Part shown: one piece after another, positions 54,912 to 63,494 of the stretch
Position numbering within the stretch: the stretch's first letter is position 1
How the letters are laid out: every line of letters starts with the position of its first letter
Position numbers and translations under genes: made by a program
Assembly: GCF_023630255.1 (NCBI RefSeq)
Contig: NZ_JALPRS010000002.1
Location: 248,001 to 312,000, forward strand
From: Pontibacter deserti
GTDB taxonomy: Bacteria > Bacteroidota > Bacteroidia > Cytophagales > Hymenobacteraceae
DNA length: 64,000 nt
Direction: 5' to 3'
The notes under the pieces: model-generated
Told to the model about the DNA's origin: nothing
The model's input: only the letters and a program-made list of their open reading frames with translations
The model's database searches: none

Positions 54912-55340
54912 TTACTGATTCAGGAAAGGGTAGTTGTGGTGTTTCGGGCTACCCAGGTTCTGCTGTATCATCATCACTTCTAGGGTATGAGCAGTCTCTT
55001 TAAAGTACTCCAGCCTTCTGTACAGCATTTCTTTCTGTAACACTACGCCGGTAGCTGTTTTCATGTACGCACGTTTATCTTCTAATACACGGTGCATTAC
55101 ATCATTTACTGCTTCTTCGTTCTGCAGGTACCATTGCTGGAAATCAAAAATCCTGGCAGCGCCTGTAGTTGCCGAAGTAAAGTTAAGGCCATAAATGCGA
55201 AGAATATCGCTCAGCAGATCTATTTCCAGTGGAATAGACACGTTATATGGCATGGTGCGCACTTCCAGTCTGCTGTTAAGTGCACCAACTATAGTTGCCA
55301 GGTTCTCTTTAAAGCGAAAGTATAAAGCAGCCGCCTCCAT
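54912..55340 (-). CDS. Small helical protein of unknown function
   Basis: 142 aa, soluble, mostly alpha-helical, starts MEAAALYFRFKENLATIVGA and has LEIDLLSDILRIYGLNF and LYRRLEYFKETAHTLEVMMI. No signal peptide, membrane segment or known motif. It is the last of the - strand run after MoxR, but 123 nt separate them. Not recognised. Confidence 0.7.
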   Translation of the reverse strand: MEAAALYFRFKENLATIVGALNSRLEVRTMPYNVSIPLEIDLLSDILRIYGLNFTSATTGAARIFDFQQWYLQNEEAVNDVMHRVLEDKRAYMKTATGVVLQKEMLYRRLEYFKETAHTLEVMMIQQNLGSPKHHNYPFLNQ

Positions 55341-55402
55341 AGGTATAAGTATTAGTAAGTATAAATCCGCCGCAAAATTACACGAATTTGATTCGATTGC
55401 TA

Positions 55403-55468
55403 CATTGTTTAATGGTTAAATTGTTAAATCAGGATCCAACAATTAACAATCAGCAATTGACAATTAAA
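55403..55468. repeat. A/T-rich short repeat
   Basis: Imperfect repeats of the type TTGTTTAATGGTTAAATTGT and AACAATTAACAATCAGCAAT in front of the unknown gene and overlapping the moxR 3' end. Similar to 42681 and 48624. Confidence 0.45.
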
Positions 55469-56432
55469 GCAGATCCAGGATTAGCTTCTCTTCGGTAATG
55501 CCTTCGGCTTCTGCTTTAAAGTTGCGCACGATGCGGTGGCGAAGTATAGGTAAGGCTACAGCTTGTACATCTTCAATGTCAGGGCTATACTTGCCATTCA
55601 GGATGGCATTGCATTTGGCACCAACTATAAGGTGCTGCGAAGCACGCGGGCCTGCTCCCCACTCCAGGTAGTTATCTGCTGCTTTAGAGGCCATAGACGA
55701 GCCTGGCCGGGTTTTATGCACCAACTGCACCGCATACTCCACCACGTTATCAACTACCGGCACACGGCGTACCAACTGCTGAAAAGCCAGTATGTCATCG
55801 GCATGCAGTATCTTGTTAAGTTGCTGGGTAAAAGCTCCCGTAGTATTCTTTACAATCTGTAGTTCCGATTCGTAGCTTGGGTAGCCCAGTGTAATGTTGA
55901 ACATGAAGCGGTCGAGCTGTGCTTCGGGTAGGGGATAAGTACCTTCCTGCTCTATCGGGTTTTGCGTAGCCAGTACAAAGAAAGGCTCTGGTAATCTGTA
56001 GCGTTTGCCTGCTACCGTTACAGCGTGTTCCTGCATAGCTTCCAGCAGGGCTGCCTGTGTTTTAGGTGGGGTTCGGTTTATCTCATCTGCCAGTACAATG
56101 TTGGCGAAGATCGGGCCGGTAATAAATTTAAAGTTTCTGTCCTTGTCCAGCGTTTCGGCACCCACAATATCCGATGGCATCAGGTCCGGGGTGAACTGCA
56201 CCCTATTGAACGACATGTCCAGTGCAGAGGCTATAGTTTGAATAAGCAGCGTTTTGGCAAGGCCCGGTACGCCTACCAACAAACAGTGCCCCTGACAAAA
56301 AACCGCCGTTAGTACTAATCTTACCACTTCGTCCTGCCCCACAATTACCTTCGAAATTTCGTTGGTCAGGTTGCGGTAGGCGTGGTGTAGCGCGTCGGCT
56401 GCTTCTTTGTCAGAGGTATACTGTTGTACCAT
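55464..56432 (-). CDS. MoxR-family AAA+ ATPase
   Basis: 322 aa. Walker A GVPGLAKTLLIQTIA (with Ala in place of the usual Gly-Lys spacing partner), Walker B NIVLADEINRTPPKTQAALL, sensor VLATQNPIEQEGTYPLPEAQ, LDRFMFNITLGYPSYESEL and the arginine-finger region; all standard for MoxR. These act as chaperones that insert cofactors or metal ions into VWA-domain partners; the usual VWA gene is not adjacent. Six bases after surA, so in one transcript. Confidence 0.93.
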   Translation of the reverse strand: MVQQYTSDKEAADALHHAYRNLTNEISKVIVGQDEVVRLVLTAVFCQGHCLLVGVPGLAKTLLIQTIASALDMSFNRVQFTPDLMPSDIVGAETLDKDRNFKFITGPIFANIVLADEINRTPPKTQAALLEAMQEHAVTVAGKRYRLPEPFFVLATQNPIEQEGTYPLPEAQLDRFMFNITLGYPSYESELQIVKNTTGAFTQQLNKILHADDILAFQQLVRRVPVVDNVVEYAVQLVHKTRPGSSMASKAADNYLEWGAGPRASQHLIVGAKCNAILNGKYSPDIEDVQAVALPILRHRIVRNFKAEAEGITEEKLILDLL

Positions 56433-56438
56433 ATAGTT

Positions 56439-57812
56439 TTATTGCGTGAGTTGTAGTGCTTTACAGTCCTGGTATTCCGGATCGATCTCTATATATACAG
56501 AGTCAATATTCTTCCTGAACCACTCATCTACGGCTTTGCTCTTTTTATCGTTGAGTGCCGCTGCAGCAATTTTCGGATAATCGTCTTGTAGGTTTGCCTG
56601 GTGTGGAGTAGACTTACCTTTTAACTGAATGATGCGCACGGCTTCTTTGCCATCTTCGGTACGGAACGGAATTGGCTCTGATATTTCGCCTACCTGCATT
56701 GTATCGATCACGAAGAAGATATTTGGATCAACCTGGTCCATCGGGATGTAAGTAGAGCCGTTGCGGCTGGTCATCATACCACCGTTATCTTTTGTGGCAA
56801 AGTCATCAGAAAAATCTTTAGCAGCTTTCGCAAAAGAGATGCTGTCGTTCTGGATCAGCGTACGGATGCTATCCAGTTCAGCTATCGATTCCTCGATATT
56901 CACAGTAGCGGTAGCAGGCTTAATCAGGATGTGACGTGTATTAAACTCCTGGCCTTTACGCTCAATCAGCTGAATCAGGTGGAAACCAAATTGGGATTCT
57001 ACTATACCTGAAATGCCACCTGGCTCCAGGCGCAATGCCGCTGCTTCGTATTCCGGTACCAGTTCTTTCTTCTTAAAGAAGCCCAGTTCACCACCAGCAG
57101 CTGCCGATCCAGGATCTTGTGAGTATTGTTTAGCCAGTGTAGCAAAGTCCTCGCCGGCAAGTATACGCTTGCGTAGTTCTTCTAATTGCTGACGCGCTTC
57201 CTGCTTCTGCTGCTTGCTTACTTCTGCATACTTTACAATCTGGCCTAATTCTACTTCGCTTGAGAAGTATGGGAGGCTGTCTGCAGGAATACGGCTGAAA
57301 TAAGCGGCTACTTCTTTTGGTGTAACACGAACTTTGCCGGCAATTTCTTCCTGCATTTTCTGCATCACCAACTGGTCCTGTATGGTTTTGCGAAGATCAT
57401 CTTTCAGCTGACGGATGCTTTTGTTATAGTATTGCTCCAGGCGCTCTACACCACCTACCTGTGCAGATAAGTAATCAATTCTTCTGTTAAGTTCACCTGT
57501 TACACGATCTTCTTCCACTGTTACAGAGTCTATCTCTGCACGGGCCAGTAAAAGTTTATCCTGAACAAGCGACTTGAACACCTGGCATTTAAGATCAGCG
57601 CTTGGCTGCTGTTTCGACTGGGCCAGGTACTGCAGGTAGCTGAACTCCAGCTCTGATTTGAGCACGATCTGGTTATCTATTTTGGCAATAATGCCATCTA
57701 CCTGGCGCTGCACGGGTGCCTGCGCTGTAGCCTGGAAAGCCGACATTATACTTACTATAATGGCTGCTACCACAGAAAATACTCGGGTTGTTGTTATCGG
57801 TTGGTTATGCAT
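56439..57812 (-). CDS. SurA-like periplasmic peptidyl-prolyl isomerase
   Basis: 457 aa with signal peptide (VVAAIIVSIMSAFQATAQ). N-terminal SurA chaperone region (RQVDGIIAKIDNQIVLKSEL), then two parvulin (PPIC) domains: the first around SSEVELGQIVKYAEVSKQQK to ESQFGFHLIQLIERKGQE (about 190-290), the second from NTRHILIKPA to EPIPFRTEDGKEAVRIIQLK (about 290-405). Folds outer-membrane proteins. Between moxR and the second parvulin gene, an arrangement I remember from other Bacteroidota. Confidence 0.9.
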   Translation of the reverse strand: MHNQPITTTRVFSVVAAIIVSIMSAFQATAQAPVQRQVDGIIAKIDNQIVLKSELEFSYLQYLAQSKQQPSADLKCQVFKSLVQDKLLLARAEIDSVTVEEDRVTGELNRRIDYLSAQVGGVERLEQYYNKSIRQLKDDLRKTIQDQLVMQKMQEEIAGKVRVTPKEVAAYFSRIPADSLPYFSSEVELGQIVKYAEVSKQQKQEARQQLEELRKRILAGEDFATLAKQYSQDPGSAAAGGELGFFKKKELVPEYEAAALRLEPGGISGIVESQFGFHLIQLIERKGQEFNTRHILIKPATATVNIEESIAELDSIRTLIQNDSISFAKAAKDFSDDFATKDNGGMMTSRNGSTYIPMDQVDPNIFFVIDTMQVGEISEPIPFRTEDGKEAVRIIQLKGKSTPHQANLQDDYPKIAAAALNDKKSKAVDEWFRKNIDSVYIEIDPEYQDCKALQLTQ

Positions 57813-57948
57813 AATGATGTTTGCGCTCTTGCTGTTGTGGCGCTATACTTGCTAATGTTGTACCGAAGCCTTGTTGTTCGGGTAATTATACTTTGCTGAA
57901 ACCGTTTCTTTAAGTTTGCAACCTGCAATCTCCAAAGATTTTTTTAGC

Positions 57949-57983
57949 AAAAAAAGCTCCACTATAAAAGTGCAGCTTTTTTT
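57949..57983 (-). terminator. Terminator of the parvulin-OmpA gene
   Basis: Stem AAAAAAGCT-CACT / AGTG-AGCTTTTTT with a C/C mismatch, 5-base loop, T-runs on both strands, so it may work both ways. Confidence 0.8.
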
Positions 57984-57993
57984 GCAGAAGCTT

Positions 57994-60300
57994 TTATTTT
58001 ATCAGCCTCTCTACTTCTTCTTTGTTAACAGTTACAGGGTATTTTTCACGAAGCTGCTTTACCCATTGCTCTTCCAGATAGTTCTGGTAATCAGAGATGG
58101 CAACGCCACGCACTTCGTTCAGTTGTTTATAACCCGGCTGCAGCACTTTGTTTATGATTACAAGATATTCGCGGCCGTTCAGTTGTGTGGTGTATGTTCC
58201 GATTTTCCATTCTACAGCATCTACAGCCTTGTTCTCACCTTTCTGGAATTTCTTTTCAGAGATCTGTACTGCCAGTGGGTTGCCGGCATTCAGGTTATCA
58301 GCAAGGGTGCTCAAATCCGAAGAGTAAAGCGTAAATGATACACGACGGTTGCGTCGGCGGCCGGTTTCTGTTTTATCAGGGCCAGCTTGTTTGGTTTTGC
58401 CTAAGCTGTTAATCTTTAGCTGATCTTCAGAGATACCTTCCTGCTGCAGGTAAGCAGCTACTGCCTGAGCACGTTTTTGAGCTAACTCCTTAGATGCTGC
58501 ATCTTCGCGTGCATCAGCATGACCATTAATATCAAGGCTGGTGTTTGGCATCTCGTTCAGTAGTTCTGCCAGTTCGTTAAGCTGGGCTATTCCATCTTTT
58601 GTAAGCGTAGCTTTGCCATTCTCAAACATCACATCTGGTATCTTAGCCGTTTTTACAGGGTAACGGCGCTTTTCCAGCTGCTCCTGCGCTGCCTTCAGCA
58701 AATCCTTGTTTGCCGCACTGATCACTATGGCATCGGCACGCTCGCCCCACTTATATTTCTCTTTGTTTGCCTCGAAGTAAGCTTTAAGCCCAACGCTGTC
58801 TTCTACAGCTTTAGACCATACTTTCTCATCCATTAACTGGAACAGCAGAATACCATCGTGGTACTCGCGCACCAGCATGCGGTAGTCGGCGTGCTTGTTC
58901 TCCAGGTTGGCACGTTCGTAATCCAGCAGGCTTTTATTTACAAAGTTATCGTAAAGCAACGTCATCGCATATTCAGCTGTGCCGGTGGTGCGTGGGCGCT
59001 GGTTTTCTTTGGCGTAAGTATAAAAGTCAGCTATGGTATAAGGCTTGCCCTGTATGGTAAACAGAGTAGTTTTTAAGGCCTTATCATTTTCGTTATAAGT
59101 CCAGGTGCCTTTCAGTAGCTCATCAGTTGCTTTGCTGAAAGCAGTTGTTTTAGCTGCAGTAACTTCAGCAAAGTTATTTTCCTGGCGAATGCGCTTAAGG
59201 AATAAAGTCTTGTTTAGCTCAGAGCGGGAGTCTTTGGCTACTTTGTTGCGCAGATTCTGCTCCATGTCTTCATACGGAGGAAGTCCACGCTTTTCGAGTA
59301 ACTTGATTATGTGCCAGCCATATGGTGTAAGTACAGGCTTAGCTGTTTCGCCTTCTTTTTGCAGGGCAAAAGCAGCTTCCTCAAAAGAAGGGATCATACG
59401 GCCGGTACCGAACCAAGGCAATTCACCGCCATTGCTGGCTGTATTATCGTCTTCTGAGAATTCTGCGGTTAGTTTATCCCAGTTCTCGTTACGCTGCACA
59501 CGTTTATAAATAGCATCAACACGTTGTTTAGCAGCCAATGAGTCTGCTTTAGGCATACCTGGTGTGGCACGAACCATAATGTGTGCTACTTTAACTTCAC
59601 CACGTGCATTACGCTTATCATGAACTTTTATCAGGTGGTATCCGAAACGGGTACGCACCGGCATCGAGAGCTGACCAGGTTCTGTTTTGTAAGCAGCGTT
59701 CTCGAACGGGTACACCATCTGCATGGCAGTGAAGTAACCTAAATTACCGCCATTTTCTGCTGCAGAAGGGTCCTGTGAATGTTCTTTGGCCAGTTTTGCA
59801 AAGTCTTCACCTGCCTGTGCACGCTTGCGTAATTCCATTACACGGTTGTAAGCAGCCAGCGTATCCTGCGGAGCTGCATCCGGGTCTAAGGTAATAAGGA
59901 TATGGGAAGCATTTACCTCCTGTTTCAGGCGATCATAGGCTTCGCGCACCAGCTGGTCTGTTACACTATTCTCAGTAAGGTAAGGCAGGGCCAGTTGTTC
60001 TTTGTAGCCTTCCAGTTCACGTTTAAAGGCGGTAGTTGTATCCAAACCGCGGCTTTCGGCTTCCAGTACCTTTAGTTTAAAGTTAGTGTATAGCTCCAGG
60101 TAATCGGTAACGCTCTGTTGGGTATAGGCGTCCTGGTTACCCCCGTTGTTTTTCTCATACACGTATTTAAACTCTGTGGTAGAAAGCGGCTCGGAGCCAA
60201 GCGTAGCGATAGCCGGTTCTTTGCTGTCGTTCTTTTTGGATGCTGTGCATCCGGCAAGAGCCAAGGCGGCTACCGCAACAAGTAGGTGATTGCTGCGCAT
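57994..60300 (-). CDS. Parvulin lipoprotein with an OmpA-like domain inserted in its C-terminal part
   Basis: 768 aa from ATG 60300 (a TTG five codons upstream is less likely). Lipoprotein signal MRSNHLLVAVAALALAGC, Cys18. Two PPIC domains: NASHILITLD to TRFGYHLIKVHDK (about 129-229) and VKVAHIMVRA to TPYGWHIIKLLEK (about 235-337). A helical region follows, then an OmpA peptidoglycan-binding-like domain (about 555-658): DVMFENGKATLTKDGIAQLN, SLDINGHADAREDAASKELA, TETGRRRNRRVSFTLY. The remaining 110 residues, ending EEQWVKQLREKYPVTVNKEE, are those that normally end Bacteroidota parvulins. A wall-tethered folding factor is plausible. Confidence 0.9.
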   Translation of the reverse strand: MRSNHLLVAVAALALAGCTASKKNDSKEPAIATLGSEPLSTTEFKYVYEKNNGGNQDAYTQQSVTDYLELYTNFKLKVLEAESRGLDTTTAFKRELEGYKEQLALPYLTENSVTDQLVREAYDRLKQEVNASHILITLDPDAAPQDTLAAYNRVMELRKRAQAGEDFAKLAKEHSQDPSAAENGGNLGYFTAMQMVYPFENAAYKTEPGQLSMPVRTRFGYHLIKVHDKRNARGEVKVAHIMVRATPGMPKADSLAAKQRVDAIYKRVQRNENWDKLTAEFSEDDNTASNGGELPWFGTGRMIPSFEEAAFALQKEGETAKPVLTPYGWHIIKLLEKRGLPPYEDMEQNLRNKVAKDSRSELNKTLFLKRIRQENNFAEVTAAKTTAFSKATDELLKGTWTYNENDKALKTTLFTIQGKPYTIADFYTYAKENQRPRTTGTAEYAMTLLYDNFVNKSLLDYERANLENKHADYRMLVREYHDGILLFQLMDEKVWSKAVEDSVGLKAYFEANKEKYKWGERADAIVISAANKDLLKAAQEQLEKRRYPVKTAKIPDVMFENGKATLTKDGIAQLNELAELLNEMPNTSLDINGHADAREDAASKELAQKRAQAVAAYLQQEGISEDQLKINSLGKTKQAGPDKTETGRRRNRRVSFTLYSSDLSTLADNLNAGNPLAVQISEKKFQKGENKAVDAVEWKIGTYTTQLNGREYLVIINKVLQPGYKQLNEVRGVAISDYQNYLEEQWVKQLREKYPVTVNKEEVERLIK

Positions 60301-60459
60301 AAGTTGATTAAACAAAACTTGTTTTGCTGATTAGTATCAGGATATGCAATTTTAATTATTTTTTCTGACAGATAAGCCAAAAAACATAACTATAATCCTA
60401 TTGCATGGGTTTTTGTTCCGGATAACGGACAAAGGTTGGTAAAAGTGTGTGCTTCAGGC

Positions 60460-60870
60460 TTATTTAATCTTTTTGTAAAGCAGGCAGGCGTTTGATCCGT
60501 TTCTGGTGGTAAACTCTACTTTATCCATTATTCGTTTTACGAGCGCTATTCCTACACCACCTTTTTTTCCGATCCTGACGTGCTCCAGGATATCCGGCTC
60601 TTTGTAGTTGTGGTGTTGGAAGGCAACGCCATTATCGTTTATCTCAAACTGAACAGCGTTTTTAGGCTCGGTAATGGTGAGGTAAATATATTTGGTCGGG
60701 TCTTCGTTATTGGCGTGTATGATGAGGTTTGCGCATATCTCATCCACGGCCAATACCATCTGATTCATCAGCACATCTGAGAGCGAAAGCTCCTGCAGAT
60801 ACTGCGTAACGAAATCCCGTATTAGCTTAAGGTTCTTTTTAGTACAGTTTACCCGGATGGAATTATTCAT
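60460..60870 (-). CDS. RsbW-type anti-sigma / serine kinase ATP-binding protein
   Basis: 136 aa from ATG 60870, overlapping the STAS gene end by 8 nt. GHKL ATPase: N box MVLAVDEICANLIIHANNED, G1 FEINDNGVAFQH (Asp-x-Gly), G2 GKKGGVGIALVKRIMDKVEF. HATPase_c_2 family, which binds ATP and phosphorylates the Ser of a STAS partner. Last gene of the rsb module; no sigma gene follows. Confidence 0.92.
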   Translation of the reverse strand: MNNSIRVNCTKKNLKLIRDFVTQYLQELSLSDVLMNQMVLAVDEICANLIIHANNEDPTKYIYLTITEPKNAVQFEINDNGVAFQHHNYKEPDILEHVRIGKKGGVGIALVKRIMDKVEFTTRNGSNACLLYKKIK

Positions 60871-61201
60871 CTGCAATGGTAATGGCTTCCTCGTAATTAG
60901 TTACGATGGTCATCAGGAGGTCAAGGCCAAGTATTTCAAATACATTGCGCACTTTGTCCTGCATGTTAAAGAAAATGAGCTTTATCTGCGCATCTTCAAA
61001 ACGCTGCAAATGAGATATAAATACCCCAAGACCGGCAGAAGAAATATAATTCAGGTTTCTGCAGTCTACAAGTATTTTGTTATACTTCATTATTTCCGGG
61101 TCCGATAGTTCCTCGTCCAGTATCACGGATGAGCTTGCATCGAGTTCACCATCAAGGGTCATGATGATGGTAGAGTCTTTGATATCTTGAGTTATTTTCA
61201 T
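60863..61201 (-). CDS. STAS-domain anti-sigma factor antagonist (RsbV type)
   Basis: 112 aa, single STAS domain. The phosphorylatable Ser is in LNYISSAGLGVFISHL (about residues 54-70); GELDASSSVILDEEL and the C-terminal EILGLDLLMTIVTNYEEAIT match. In partner switching the unphosphorylated form binds the RsbW-like kinase and releases its target. Nineteen nt after the phosphatase gene, overlapping the kinase gene. Confidence 0.94.
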   Translation of the reverse strand: MKITQDIKDSTIIMTLDGELDASSSVILDEELSDPEIMKYNKILVDCRNLNYISSAGLGVFISHLQRFEDAQIKLIFFNMQDKVRNVFEILGLDLLMTIVTNYEEAITIADE

Positions 61202-61220
61202 CGGCTACTTTACGTTATAT

Positions 61221-63284
61221 TTATGTCTTAGGTTGAACGGGTTTAAACTTAATCACAAGCAATGTCTGGTCGTCGTACAGATTGCCAGGACCTGTAAAAT
61301 CTTCCAGATCATTTATAATAGCACATTTAATATCTTCCGCTTCCAGGTGGTAGGTTTGGGTAAGCATAAACTTCAGCCTGTCTTCACCATATTCATCCTG
61401 GTTTGCATTACGTGCTTCTACTATACCATCTGTATATATTACCATTACGTCGCCAGGGTTATAGTCATAATACATCTCGCGCACGTGGTTGTTGTAGCTC
61501 TTGTCGCGCACAATTCCTAGCCCTAAACCATCTGTCTGGAAGTAGAAAACATCTTCCATCATGGCGTTATAGTAGAGCGTGTGGCAGTGCCCGGCGCGCG
61601 CAAACATAAAGCCTTGCATACGGTAATCGATAATATATAGCGAAGAAGTAATGAAAGAAGTTTTCTCAAGGCATCGGCTAAGGGCACTATTTGCCTGTTT
61701 CATAAACTCGCTTGGTGGCATGTCCTGCTGCATCAGCCCATGGAAAATACCTTTCATTTGGGCCATATGGAACGCAGCCGAAATACCTTTACCCGATACG
61801 TCGCCAATAATAATCGCTATTCTGGATTCACTAAGCTGCAGGAAATCGTAAAAGTCACCACCTACTTCTTTGGCCGCCACGGCGTGCGTTGCTATTTCAA
61901 ACCAACTATCCGTTGGGAAGGTTTTTGGTATAAGGCTTTCCTGTACCTGCGTCGCAATTTTAAGCTCTTCTTTATAACGTTCATTCTGCAACGATTCGGC
62001 AACAAGGCGCAGGTTCTCGATAGTCAGAATGGTCTGGCTGGTAAAGGTGCGCAACACATTTACAGTTTCACGGTCAAATCCCTGTTCAATATCGCGCAGC
62101 AAGTATAACGTGCCAAACACATGCTTTTTAGACTTTATAGGGAGTATGATCAGGGACTTCCATGGTAATGCCAGATCTCGGAAACCGGTGTTGCGGTCCA
62201 GATTATTGTTGATGTAATCGATGTTTTGAATGTTGTAGGCCATCAGCAGGTGACGGATACGCTCTATCTGCTCGTTATTAATGTTGAGCAGGTGAGAAAT
62301 ATGAAGGTTGCTGCCACGCACCATTTCGAACCATGCCGCTGTAGCATCCGATGCCTTAATGGTACTCTCAAACAAAGTATCATATACCTGTGTTTCGGTC
62401 TGCCCCTGCTGTATAGACTGGCTTAAACGCTGGAAATTAAGAAGGTCCTCGCTTTTCTGTTCAAATACACTGGATGTAGGTAAGCTGAAAAGTGAAACAA
62501 GAAAAGCAGCTAAAGTATAGCATCCTACAAAAAGCATTGCCAGCAACAGGAAACCTACATCAGAGTAGTCAATTACCAACTCCGGGCTATCGGCAAACTC
62601 CTGGAAAAACTTTGTGAAAATATAACAGCTGACAAGTATAGCTCCTAACAGTACCAGCGACCGGCTCTTTTTATTGAAGGAAAGATAAGCTACCCACTTC
62701 AGGTTGGTGCACAGGAACAGGATATAGCACCCGAATAGCCCCAGTAACGGCAAGAAAATGTAGTTGGTATAGTTAAAGTTAAGCAGTGTAAGTATAAGTG
62801 TACTGAACAGTAACAACTCAAACCACTCCCAGGCTACCTGCAGAAATTTGTTTTTGTGATATAATAACAACTGCCGCCATATGTAAAATGCTTTAGCAAG
62901 GAAGTATACCAGCAACCCAAAGTTTACCTGGTACACAATATGCAGCAGCAGCGGCGATTGAAGCCGTGCATACCCCGTGGAAAGCTTGTAGGCAAAGTAT
63001 AAAGCAATGCTGAGATAAGCTGCAATTGCCGCTTTGGAAAACAGATTCCATAAGTAACTGCTGAAATCTATCCCTTTTAAATTGTTGGCACTTAACCGCT
63101 GAAAAAAGAAAACGGAAAGTATAAAAACAATGATCAGCAGGTTGTTAATGTAGGGAAGTGCCAGTTTAATAGCACCGGGCTGCCGTGCGCTTTCCGCCAT
63201 TAGCAGTACATTACCTAAAAGCAGTGCCCAGCTAACTATAGCAGAAGTAACCAACAAAGATTTTACGTTAGTCTTGTATAGCAT
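61221..63284 (-). CDS. Membrane-bound SpoIIE/RsbU-type serine phosphatase with GAF domain
   Basis: 687 aa from ATG 63284; a TTG at 63383 would add 33 residues but lies in a hairpin arm. Seven or eight hydrophobic segments fill residues about 9-270, starting LLVTSAIVSWALLLGNVLLM. A GAF-like sensor follows (about 285-430: DATAAWFEMVRG, SLIILPIKSKKHVFGTLYLL). The PP2C-type phosphatase (about 450-685) has AAKEVGGDFYDFLQL, IGDVSGKGISAAFHMAQMKG, MVIYTDGIVEARN and DDQTLLVIK, so the metal-binding aspartates are present. It should dephosphorylate the STAS partner encoded next. Confidence 0.93.
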   Translation of the reverse strand: MLYKTNVKSLLVTSAIVSWALLLGNVLLMAESARQPGAIKLALPYINNLLIIVFILSVFFFQRLSANNLKGIDFSSYLWNLFSKAAIAAYLSIALYFAYKLSTGYARLQSPLLLHIVYQVNFGLLVYFLAKAFYIWRQLLLYHKNKFLQVAWEWFELLLFSTLILTLLNFNYTNYIFLPLLGLFGCYILFLCTNLKWVAYLSFNKKSRSLVLLGAILVSCYIFTKFFQEFADSPELVIDYSDVGFLLLAMLFVGCYTLAAFLVSLFSLPTSSVFEQKSEDLLNFQRLSQSIQQGQTETQVYDTLFESTIKASDATAAWFEMVRGSNLHISHLLNINNEQIERIRHLLMAYNIQNIDYINNNLDRNTGFRDLALPWKSLIILPIKSKKHVFGTLYLLRDIEQGFDRETVNVLRTFTSQTILTIENLRLVAESLQNERYKEELKIATQVQESLIPKTFPTDSWFEIATHAVAAKEVGGDFYDFLQLSESRIAIIIGDVSGKGISAAFHMAQMKGIFHGLMQQDMPPSEFMKQANSALSRCLEKTSFITSSLYIIDYRMQGFMFARAGHCHTLYYNAMMEDVFYFQTDGLGLGIVRDKSYNNHVREMYYDYNPGDVMVIYTDGIVEARNANQDEYGEDRLKFMLTQTYHLEAEDIKCAIINDLEDFTGPGNLYDDQTLLVIKFKPVQPKT

Positions 63285-63380
63285 AAAACGGAAAACCGTG
63301 CTAAGTTTTGGCAGCGACTTTTTCTGGCTGTGAATCGTGTTTTCTTTAGTGAAAGGTAATAAAAAATTTCTCTCTTTAAA

Positions 63381-63414
63381 CAAGGTGTTTTGTCGTGTTT
63401 AGAAAAACACCTTG
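63381..63414 (-). promoter_or_regulatory. Hairpin in the leader of the phosphatase gene
   Basis: 11-bp perfect stem CAAGGTGTTTT / AAAACACCTTG with a 12-base loop, right upstream of the RsbU-type gene; on the - strand followed by TTTAAAGAG. May be a partial terminator of guaB or a leader control structure. Confidence 0.5.
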
Positions 63415-63430
63415 CATAACGTATAAAATA

Positions 63431-63478
63431 TATAGTTGGTTGGCCTTATTTTACTTCCTATAAAACCAACCAACTATA
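63431..63478 (-). terminator. Long hairpin after guaB
   Basis: 13-bp perfect stem TATAGTTGGTTGG / CCAACCAACTATA around a 22-base loop, 17 nt after the guaB stop on the - strand, followed by TATATTTTATAC. The likely guaB terminator, though the T-tract is interrupted. Confidence 0.6.
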
Positions 63479-63494
63479 AAGCAGTGTCCACACC

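Noticed and set aside
57916..58338. Open + strand frame of 140 codons over the parvulin-OmpA gene end
   Set aside because: Covers a terminator and is Phe/Leu-rich noise; the opposite strand has clear domains.
60301..60459. Sigma or regulator gene downstream of the RsbW-like kinase
   Set aside because: Only non-coding sequence before the next gene; no target protein is encoded there.
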